DNA of 23,586 nt, from the NCBI GenBank assembly GCA_009775375.1, contig VSPO01000047.1, positions 1 through 23,586 on the forward strand. The letters run 5' to 3'. The DNA is from Muribaculaceae bacterium. Its GTDB lineage: Bacteria > Bacteroidota > Bacteroidia > Bacteroidales > Muribaculaceae. This document shows positions 1 to 7,276 of this stretch, in pieces (the stretch's first letter is position 1; each line of letters begins with the position of its first letter). The notes beneath the pieces were generated by a model. The model was not told the origin of the DNA and ran no database searches. It worked only from the letters and a program-made list of their open reading frames with translations. A program made the position numbers and the translations under genes.

Positions 1-50
1 ATTCCGCCTAACTTATTGTTCTTCGGCGTCAGAGACTCCGCATGATTCAT
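1..50 (-). CDS. N-terminus of an unidentified protein, cut by the window edge
   Basis: An ATG at 50 opens a minus-strand frame that stays open to base 1 and encodes MNHAESLTPKNNKLGG. A good housekeeping -7 element (TATATTTG, 92 to 85) lies about 35 bases upstream, which supports a real gene start with a short leader. Sixteen residues are too few to name a family. It lies downstream of and in the same direction as the GH110 gene, but its own promoter suggests it is a separate unit. Confidence 0.45.
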   Translation of the reverse strand, partial: MNHAESLTPKNNKLGG

Positions 51-84
51 TCAAAAATTAACGAACTATTGTGATAACATAATG

Positions 85-92
85 CAAATATA
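85..92 (-). promoter_or_regulatory. Bacteroidetes -7 promoter element (TATATTTG)
   Basis: It matches TAnnTTTG exactly on the minus strand, 35 bases before the ATG of the partial gene at the left edge. No clear TTTG is seen at the expected -33 distance, so only half of the promoter is supported. Confidence 0.4.
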
Positions 93-103
93 CGGATTTT
101 CAA

Positions 104-1921
104 TCACATTTCTGTGATGACAGGCTCCGGCATATTATTGTCGGAAATATCCACAGAAGAACAGCCATTGAGGAATATCTCAGGTCGGCCGATTCCTGTC
201 ACTATATTGCCGCGGAAGACAATAGGTCCGGCGCTTTTGGCTCTCATCACGGGCCGCTCTATCATACGGAACGTATTGCCGATAATCCGGATGTTCCGGT
301 GGACCGGAAAGGCTGGATCTATCTTGCTGTTGCTCGGATTTATGCCTATGACCGCGCCTGAAGGGTTGTCAGAAGTATTGTTGTAGCCGCATTCGATAAA
401 CGTGTTGTCTAAGATACTGACATCCTGACACGGCCCCGACTCAAACCAATAACGGGAATCTCCTTCTATAAGTATGGCCGACATGCCAAGCTTGTCAAAG
501 ATATTGTCTTGAATCACGACCTTGCGGGGAGTGGTCACAAGAATTCCACGCGTGTCTATCCTTGAAAAATAGTTGCCGGTGATGCTGACCTCAGGCGTCC
601 AGGTAATGTTCTCGACACACAATTCTTCCTCTACGACATTGCGGGGAAGAGGGCGATCGAAAACCAGCTCCATCTCCCTGTCGTCTATCCTTTTGACGGA
701 GACAACTTTGGCAGTGTCCATCCTCAGCATGCTTTGGGGCTCCACAATCGCCACAGAATCTCCTTTGCGAAAGGCATTGAAACCATAGCTCTGATGGTGC
801 ATGAATCGTAGACGTGCCTTTTTGTCGGAATGCCTCTTCACGATTCGCAGATTGGTGCCATGGATGTTAATCCCGTCGTCCTGTGCCCCAACGAAGCGGC
901 TGCCGTTTACCGAAACTTTCCCTCCACAACCAGAGAATTGCATGAAATCGTTGGCGGCGGCGAGAAGCCTTCCTCGGCTCGGTTCGCAACGGATGCTGTC
1001 AAAGGCAAGGTCTCGGGAATATTGCCCCACGAAACCCATGCCATGCATATAGTGCATTGTGACTCCTTTGAACGACACTTCGCGGCTATCGGTGATAAAT
1101 GTCCCGAGTTCGTCGCGTATGACGTCGCGGAGGTTTATTGACGTGCCCTTACGAGGATTGAACCCCGCAGGCGTACGGAATCGCAAAAGTCCATGCGATA
1201 GTTCCTCCACAGGACAGTCGCGCAACACGTTCCAATCACCGCTATAGGTGTAATATTTCGTCTCCGGATCATACAGTATGCACTGCATCGGGAAACCCAC
1301 TGTAGAGAATCCCTCGGCTACGAATGCTATCCTCCCATTTGGAAGAATGTCATAATGAGTGTCGGGATGGAGCCGTACAGTGGTATAACCGTCGACAACG
1401 TCCTCGTAAGTAAACTCGAATCCGCCGGGGCGTTCGAAATCCACCGTCAGACCGCTGACGACCACACCCTCACAATTGTCGATCACCATCGGCGTCATCC
1501 TGCCATGCATCATCAGCGTGGCTCCCTTTCCGACCACCTCGACATCCTTCGCATTTTTCAAAAGAATGCCTACATATTTGGTCTTGTCGGGCCATTCATT
1601 CTCATCAGTAGTATTGGAGACGAAATAATCACCCTTCGCGCAATTCTCACGCCATAGGTCATAACGACCGGGAGGAATCAGCAACACTGACCCCGGCTTT
1701 CGACAGCATTCCTCCGCCGCCCTTTTAAAAGCCGCCGAAGCGTCGCGATGCGAATCCGGCCAAGCCCCAAAATCCAAGACACTGACAGTGTCCCGTTCCA
1801 AGGACATTACGTTGCCTGCGGTAGTGACTGCGGCAGCTGAGGAGGGGATTGCCGCCGTATATACGGCGACAATCCCTCCTGCCACAAAATCACGAATGCT
1901 ACTCAACCTAATCTTTTTCAT
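104..1921 (-). CDS. GH110-like alpha-1,3-galactosidase, secreted beta-helix enzyme
   Basis: A 605-residue exported protein. A signal peptide (residues 1 to about 31, Lys-rich start and Ala-rich end) precedes a pectate-lyase-like opening (VLDFGAWPDSHRDASAAF, about 48-65) and a long right-handed parallel beta-helix with many short G/N/D-rich turns. The length, the beta-helix and the acidic cluster ANDFMQF (Asp325) with QDDGINIHG (Asp348, Asp349) fit glycoside hydrolase family 110. As I recall, the catalytic aspartates of characterised GH110 enzymes (321, 344, 345) have the same 23-residue spacing. The family inverts terminal alpha-1,3-linked galactose, including blood group B and linear alpha-Gal structures. 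It is third in the susC-susD operon, 47 bases after susD, so it probably acts in the periplasm or on the surface on the glycan that the SusCD pair handles. GH110 is inferred without alignment; another beta-helix glycosidase is possible. Confidence 0.72.
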   Translation of the reverse strand: MKKIRLSSIRDFVAGGIVAVYTAAIPSSAAAVTTAGNVMSLERDTVSVLDFGAWPDSHRDASAAFKRAAEECCRKPGSVLLIPPGRYDLWRENCAKGDYFVSNTTDENEWPDKTKYVGILLKNAKDVEVVGKGATLMMHGRMTPMVIDNCEGVVVSGLTVDFERPGGFEFTYEDVVDGYTTVRLHPDTHYDILPNGRIAFVAEGFSTVGFPMQCILYDPETKYYTYSGDWNVLRDCPVEELSHGLLRFRTPAGFNPRKGTSINLRDVIRDELGTFITDSREVSFKGVTMHYMHGMGFVGQYSRDLAFDSIRCEPSRGRLLAAANDFMQFSGCGGKVSVNGSRFVGAQDDGINIHGTNLRIVKRHSDKKARLRFMHHQSYGFNAFRKGDSVAIVEPQSMLRMDTAKVVSVKRIDDREMELVFDRPLPRNVVEEELCVENITWTPEVSITGNYFSRIDTRGILVTTPRKVVIQDNIFDKLGMSAILIEGDSRYWFESGPCQDVSILDNTFIECGYNNTSDNPSGAVIGINPSNSKIDPAFPVHRNIRIIGNTFRMIERPVMRAKSAGPIVFRGNIVTGIGRPEIFLNGCSSVDISDNNMPEPVITEM

Positions 1922-1968
1922 ATGATTTATGCCAATGACATGATTACATATCCAAGACTCTACCTGTT

Positions 1969-3615
1969 TTAATTGTATCCGGGATTTTGTATAAGTTTGC
2001 TATTCTTGTTAATCTCCTTCGAAGGCAAGGGAACAAGATTATGATGATCCTCGAATGTACGCTTCTGGAGATCTTTCAGAGTATAGACCTTCGAACCGTC
2101 GGCCTTACGGATTATAACCATCCCATGGAACTGTCCGGATTGTGTCTCCTTACCGATTTTCCATCTTCTCACATCATACCATCTATGTTCTTCAAAAGCA
2201 AGCTCCACTTTGCGTTCATGCTGAATTTTCTTCAGCAAATCGCCACCAGACACGGTCACGTCGGGAAGAATACCATCGCGCCCATCACGTGCACGAGCCC
2301 TTACTTTATTGACGTATTCCCTTGCAGTCGCCTCATCGCCAAGATTATATTTTGCTTCAGCATAATTTAGATACACTTCTGCAAGCCTGCAATAAATCCA
2401 GGGATTTGACGCACGTGTCGCACGTGGAGCGGTTATATCCTCCGAAGCGAACTTCCTTATTGAATAATGGCTTTTAGAATAATTCCAGTTCTCTGTTCCG
2501 GAATATTCTGAATCCAATCCACCTGTTTTGCCATCCTCATTCACCCAATATTCTGCCGGACGATTCACAAAGTTTTGCCCGTCGCACACCACCGTGACAT
2601 AAAAGCGAGGATCGCGATTTGCCCAAGGATATTTATCAGATGGATTTGAAGCATCGAGATATGGCGTGACATCCGGCATCGTTCCGTCTTCCATCTCATA
2701 GCTATCCACCATTTCTTGAGTGATGCAGGTATACGACCAACCCAGATAGCCATTAGGCTGATTATACCAATTGAACCAATGTCCATGTTCAGTATCAAAC
2801 AAACGCTGGAATATAATCTCCGGACTTTGATGATTGTAGAACAAATCTTTATAACTCGGATCAAGTGAATACTTATTCAATGCAAAAACTTCCTCACATG
2901 CTTTTGCAGCTGCTTCCCATTTGCTCCTATCATTCGACGGATTGTTGAGCGGAGAGGCCATATACAATAGCATTCTTGCCTTGTAGGCTAAAGCTGCGCC
3001 TTTGGTCAAACGCCCGAAATTGGATCCCGATTGATTGACCGGCAATAATTGAGCTGCTTTTTCAAATTCCGATACCACAAATTCGGCACATACATCGTAG
3101 GAATCACGCTCAACCATCATCTCAGGGTCATCAAGCTCAAACGTGCGTGTAATCAATGGCACTCCCCCAAAATGGGAAATCAAATCCATGTAGAAGAATG
3201 CCCTGAAGAAAGTGGCCTCTCCTATCAAGATACTTCTTGACGGCTCAGGTATTTTTTCAACATTCTCCATATTATTGAAAAAGATGTTGATATTCTTTAT
3301 ATTCGTGTAGTATTCTTTCCACATATTGAAAAAACCCATCATATCCGGGGTATAGCCGGTCTGTTCTATTTGCCATGCATCACTGTTGTTGAAATTCGAC
3401 ATGGCCTCATCACAAAAATAACGATGGCTCATTTCATTATATCCATTCTTGGGATACGTGTAGAACTTTGTCACGTAAGCCTCCGTCAATGTGGCATCTG
3501 AAAAAATCACAGGTTCCGTATATGAATCCAGTGGCTCCAGATCAAGCACATCGCATGCCGGCATTATTCCAATTGCAATAATAATGCAAAACCATTTATA
3601 TATCGTTGTCTTCAT
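1969..3615 (-). CDS. susD-like: SusD/RagB family surface glycan-binding lipoprotein
   Basis: A 548-residue outer-membrane lipoprotein that would bind oligosaccharide on the surface and act as the lid of the adjacent SusC transporter. I start it at the ATG at 3615; the frame extends to a TTG at 3633, but only the ATG gives a proper lipoprotein signal (MKTTIYKWF, hydrophobic core, MPAC lipobox with Cys21). Typical SusD features are the helical TPR-like scaffold, RAFFYMDLISHFGGVPLIT in the first third, YLNYAEAKYNLGD in the C-terminal third, and the terminal LVPLPSKEINKN and QNPGYN, which resemble the usual SusD C-terminus. It starts 35 bases after the susC stop, so the two are co-transcribed. 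Substrate cannot be read from the sequence; the downstream GH110-like gene suggests an alpha-galactosylated glycan. Confidence 0.95.
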   Translation of the reverse strand: MKTTIYKWFCIIIAIGIMPACDVLDLEPLDSYTEPVIFSDATLTEAYVTKFYTYPKNGYNEMSHRYFCDEAMSNFNNSDAWQIEQTGYTPDMMGFFNMWKEYYTNIKNINIFFNNMENVEKIPEPSRSILIGEATFFRAFFYMDLISHFGGVPLITRTFELDDPEMMVERDSYDVCAEFVVSEFEKAAQLLPVNQSGSNFGRLTKGAALAYKARMLLYMASPLNNPSNDRSKWEAAAKACEEVFALNKYSLDPSYKDLFYNHQSPEIIFQRLFDTEHGHWFNWYNQPNGYLGWSYTCITQEMVDSYEMEDGTMPDVTPYLDASNPSDKYPWANRDPRFYVTVVCDGQNFVNRPAEYWVNEDGKTGGLDSEYSGTENWNYSKSHYSIRKFASEDITAPRATRASNPWIYCRLAEVYLNYAEAKYNLGDEATAREYVNKVRARARDGRDGILPDVTVSGGDLLKKIQHERKVELAFEEHRWYDVRRWKIGKETQSGQFHGMVIIRKADGSKVYTLKDLQKRTFEDHHNLVPLPSKEINKNSKLIQNPGYN

Positions 3616-3650
3616 TTCTGTATTATTAATCAATTTATAGTTTGACTTCT

Positions 3651-6600
3651 TTAGAATCCGAGATTAATCCCGAAGGTGAACACTCGCTGTGGGGAATATG
3701 CCTGTCCGGTCGAGGTGGCATTCAATTCCGGGTCTTGCACTTTTATATGATCGAGTACAAACAAGTTTGTACCGCTAAAGAAAACACGGAAGTTCTGCAA
3801 ACCGAGTCTGGCAACAAGTGTCTCAGGCAAATTATAGAACACTTCCAGATTTTTTAATCTTAGGAATGATGAATCATAGCACCAGAAATCACTCCATTGC
3901 GTATTATTGTCGCCATCCTTATTGAATGCCCTCGGATACTTAGAGTTTGGAGTCTGCTCAGCCGAAACCCATCTGTTCTCGAAGAAAGTCTTGTCGAGAT
4001 TGTAGGAATAAGGCACGATCATCTGTCGGGCTTTGGCTTGTCCTGTCCATGTCATGTTTATGCCTATGCCTTTCCATTCAGCTCCATAATTCAATCCGAA
4101 CACGATACGGGGAACCGTGCCATAATCATTTCTATATTTATCATCGGAGGTGATTTTTTCATCGCCATCCAGATCCAGATATTTTATATCTCCAGGCTGT
4201 GCTCCGGCAAGATGCGGAGTGCTGTTGACTTCATCCCAAGTCTGATAGATGCCATCTGACTTATACATCAAGTATGTGTCAATGCTTTTGCCCGTGCGAC
4301 GCTGCCATTCAGGTACAGTCTCGGCCTCATCGAAATAAATAATCTTGTTGTGGGTGTATGTGAAATTAAAGGATGCGTTATAGCTAACGTTACCTATTCT
4401 GTTTCTGTGGGACAAAAGAAGCTCAAAACCTTGATTGCTGACTTCGCCGATATTCTGATCCGGCAATGTCAACCCAGTGTAATCAGGCACCGAAGCATTT
4501 TTGGGAGTCAGAATATCCTTGCGTTTCTGATAGAAATATTCCGCCGTGAATCCTAACATTCCGTTCCACAAAGACCCATCAATACCTATGTTCTTTGTAT
4601 CGACTTTTTCCCATGTGATATTGGCGTTGCCTATCCTTCCGGGCGCAAAACCCTTGTTAAGCTCAGGGTTCACGCCAAGTATTGCGCCGTTTGACATCGA
4701 ATATGTGCTGAGATACTGATACGAGCTAACCCTGTCGTTACCGAGCTTACCCCAGGAGGCCCTGAGTTTTAGATCGTCGACTATATCGGTGTTATCCCTG
4801 ATAAATTTTTCCTGCCCGAAACGCCAGCCGACAGAGACACCCGGGAATGTTCCCCAACGCTTTCCGGGAGCGAATTTCATTGAGCCGTCTCTTCTCAAAG
4901 TAAACTCCACCAAGTATCTGTCCATATATGAATAGTTGAGACGTCCGAATATATTCTGGCGGGATTCATGATAACCATAGCCTCCGTTGCTCTTGTCCTG
5001 GTCTGCTCCGAAATTTAAATAATCCGGAAATGCTGTCAGGAAATTCTTGCGGAATGCGGAAAAATATTCCCCGCTATATTTACTCTGTTCGTAGGCCACG
5101 AACACTCCAACATGGTGGTCCCCAAAATCTCTGTCATAACCGAGCTTGAACATCATTGTCGTTCTTGAATTGTCATCATGGTTCTGATTCAAATCAATCA
5201 CGCCTCCGTTGGTGTTGGTTGTTCTTTTGTCGTATTCCTTTGAAATCGGATTATAGGTATACGTATCCCACACATTAAACATCTTCTTCTGATCACGTGC
5301 ATGATAGTCTATCGCAACGTATCCGGATAGCGACAGGCCCTGCGTAATCCATGGCATCTGAAGATCAAAAGAGAATTTTGTATCCAGGAATGTGTCTTTT
5401 ATTCGATTGTATCCCGTCGTTTCTCCGTCTATCAAGAGAGCAAGGTTGTTGCCGCCTGAAATGCCAGGGCCGGGAAGACCGTTGGGATAAAAATCATATA
5501 GCCAAGGATAGGCCATCATTGCCTCCCAGAATATCGAGCTGGTGGATGTTATGGCATTATTACGCTGCTCTCTGCGGGCTGCTATATCAACGCCTATCTT
5601 AAGATCCTTAAATATATAAGCGTCGATGTTCGAACGTATCTGGTAAGTCTGGAAGTTCAGTTTGGTGTTTTTATAGTTGGGCTTCTGATAGGTATAATCT
5701 CCAGATACGTAATAATGAGCCCGATCGCTTCCACCGCTCAATGCGATGGAATGACGTGTCGATGGAGTGGCTTTGTTGAATACCACATCCATCCAGTCCG
5801 TGTCTCCGTATTGCAATCTGTCTATGGTCCCATCGAGATAGCCTCCCTTTATATTCTCAAACTGAGGAGTTTGTCCCTTATAGATGGAAATCTCATCCGA
5901 CCATACCATGTTTTGATATGCATTCATCAAATCCGGCTGACGTGTGTTCTGTTGAAGGGAGAATGACCCATTATAAGTAATGGTCGGTTTATGTGTCTTC
6001 CCCCTTTTGGTGGTCACAAGGATTACGCCATTCGCAGCTTCCGCTCCATAGATGGCAGCAGATGCATCCTTCAAGACGTTTATACTCTCTATATCATTGG
6101 GATTCAATCGCTCAAGACCTGATCTATTTGCCACCCCGTCAATAATTATAAGTGGGGAATTGTCATTGAGTGTTCCTTTTCCTCTGATGTATATGTCCGA
6201 CCAGTCAGAACCGGGTTCCCCTGATGTCGTTTTAGCCACCACTCCTGGAATTTGGCCGGCAAAAGTATTCGTAATGTTAGCGACTCCGGAAGTTTTAAGA
6301 TCACTTCCTTTGACAGTAGACACAGCTCCCGTTATGGATGCCTTCTTTTGGACTCCATATCCTACTACGACCATGTCTTCAAGTTCATTAGTGCTTGAAG
6401 CAAGCTCCACTTGCATATTGGATGATGCTTTCCCTTCAAAACCGGTATAGCCGACATATGATATGCGGATGGTGGAACCAGCCGGCACATCAAGCATGAA
6501 TCTTCCATCAATATCGGTAGTAGTGCCTATTGATGACCCTTTTACCAATATCGATGCTCCGATAAGTGGTTCTCCTGTCATGGCATCTCTCACAATGCCA

Positions 6601-6755
6601 GAAATCTTTTCCATTTTTTTGGCAACTGAAGCCTCATTGGGAGAAATCAAGAATCTTGAAAATTCCCCTAAGTCGGTCTTGGCTTGGAGGGTCGCTGTCG
6701 GGAGGGCCGTCAGGAACACTGTTGCCGCGAGGGTTAGTTTTAGGTTTGTTCTCAT
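3651..6755 (-). CDS. susC-like: SusC/RagA family TonB-dependent outer-membrane transporter
   Basis: A 1034-residue outer-membrane barrel that imports oligosaccharides using TonB energy, in complex with the SusD-like lipoprotein. Order of parts: signal peptide with cleavage near LQA (residue 25); a carboxypeptidase-regulatory-like beta domain (about 51-118, ISGIVRDAMTGEPLIGASIL); the SusC TonB-box/plug junction (DMVVVGYGVQKKASITGAV, 127-145); the plug with PLIIIDGV and LKDASAAIYGAEAANGVILV (about 200-250); then the beta-barrel, ending in the aromatic residue usual for outer-membrane barrels (FGINLGF). There is no extra N-terminal STN domain, so signalling to an anti-sigma factor, as in FecA-type SusC proteins, is unlikely. 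It is first in the operon with susD and the GH110-like gene and has a leader of roughly 160 bases. Length and motifs are normal for the family. Confidence 0.97.
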   Translation of the reverse strand: MRTNLKLTLAATVFLTALPTATLQAKTDLGEFSRFLISPNEASVAKKMEKISGIVRDAMTGEPLIGASILVKGSSIGTTTDIDGRFMLDVPAGSTIRISYVGYTGFEGKASSNMQVELASSTNELEDMVVVGYGVQKKASITGAVSTVKGSDLKTSGVANITNTFAGQIPGVVAKTTSGEPGSDWSDIYIRGKGTLNDNSPLIIIDGVANRSGLERLNPNDIESINVLKDASAAIYGAEAANGVILVTTKRGKTHKPTITYNGSFSLQQNTRQPDLMNAYQNMVWSDEISIYKGQTPQFENIKGGYLDGTIDRLQYGDTDWMDVVFNKATPSTRHSIALSGGSDRAHYYVSGDYTYQKPNYKNTKLNFQTYQIRSNIDAYIFKDLKIGVDIAARREQRNNAITSTSSIFWEAMMAYPWLYDFYPNGLPGPGISGGNNLALLIDGETTGYNRIKDTFLDTKFSFDLQMPWITQGLSLSGYVAIDYHARDQKKMFNVWDTYTYNPISKEYDKRTTNTNGGVIDLNQNHDDNSRTTMMFKLGYDRDFGDHHVGVFVAYEQSKYSGEYFSAFRKNFLTAFPDYLNFGADQDKSNGGYGYHESRQNIFGRLNYSYMDRYLVEFTLRRDGSMKFAPGKRWGTFPGVSVGWRFGQEKFIRDNTDIVDDLKLRASWGKLGNDRVSSYQYLSTYSMSNGAILGVNPELNKGFAPGRIGNANITWEKVDTKNIGIDGSLWNGMLGFTAEYFYQKRKDILTPKNASVPDYTGLTLPDQNIGEVSNQGFELLLSHRNRIGNVSYNASFNFTYTHNKIIYFDEAETVPEWQRRTGKSIDTYLMYKSDGIYQTWDEVNSTPHLAGAQPGDIKYLDLDGDEKITSDDKYRNDYGTVPRIVFGLNYGAEWKGIGINMTWTGQAKARQMIVPYSYNLDKTFFENRWVSAEQTPNSKYPRAFNKDGDNNTQWSDFWCYDSSFLRLKNLEVFYNLPETLVARLGLQNFRVFFSGTNLFVLDHIKVQDPELNATSTGQAYSPQRVFTFGINLGF

Positions 6756-6923
6756 GGGTTAGTGTTAAGTTGTTAGTTATTTTGTTTGAAATCGCTTTGC
6801 CACGTTGCCATGGCTTTTTGTAGCATCCTTGCCGGATCGACGGCTATGGGAATGCGTGCTTTTTGAGGTTGATTGGTCTTGCTTCCATGATTGGTCTGTT
6901 GTTGGGTTGATTGTTTGATGCCA

Positions 6924-6931
6924 CAAAATTA
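6924..6931 (-). promoter_or_regulatory. -7 promoter element of the susC operon
   Basis: TAATTTTG on the minus strand matches TAnnTTTG exactly. The -33 side is poor, which is common for glycan-use operons that need an activator. It predicts transcription starting near 6917. Confidence 0.45.
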
Positions 6932-7149
6932 CATCTCCAATCAACAATCCCGGAAAAATTGCGTCCAAAGCGAGCCACGACTCGTCCGAAGCATGAACTT
7001 ATTCGTACATTTGTAGAACAATTTCATACAACGTCAATATCCAATTTGCTATTGTAAAGCAATTTAAAAACAGCATACAAGTTTATCCGCATATATGTCC
7101 TCCAAGATTGCATTTCTCTCCGTGTATTTTAAATCCGAAATATTTTTCT

Positions 7150-7157
7150 TAACTTTG
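7150..7157 (+). promoter_or_regulatory. -7 promoter element of the GH31 gene
   Basis: TAACTTTG matches TAnnTTTG exactly and predicts a start near 7164, about 113 bases before the chosen ATG at 7277. The frame extension up to the GTG at 7166 would then leave essentially no leader, which supports the later start. An alternative -7 element lies at 7006-7013. Confidence 0.45.
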
Positions 7158-7276
7158 CCAATGGGGTGCTTCCTAAGTCTATGCTTGAATTCAGCATACT
7201 CAATCGGTCATGGACTTTCTTGTTTGGTCGCGGAAGATTGTTTGATGGATTTTCCAACCTTTTAATTCCAACCGAC

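Larger units (their letters stand above)
6756..7276. promoter_or_regulatory. Divergent promoter region between susC operon and GH31 gene
   Basis: About 520 bases without a convincing gene. On the minus strand TAATTTTG (6931 to 6924) is a -7 element for susC, implying a leader of about 160 bases. On the plus strand TACATTTG (7006-7013) and TAACTTTG (7150-7157) are candidate -7 elements for the GH31 gene. A small inverted repeat, TTGCT (7046-7050) with AGCAA (7058-7062), lies between them. In the susC leader the word GATTGGTCT occurs twice and GGTTGATTG twice (about 6869-6915). These could be control sites for induction, but no regulator gene is present in the window. Confidence 0.55.

Noticed and set aside
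6777..6968. 63-codon minus-strand ORF in the susC leader
   Set aside because: It begins upstream of the predicted susC promoter, has low-complexity Ser/His/Gln composition, and shows no start signals.
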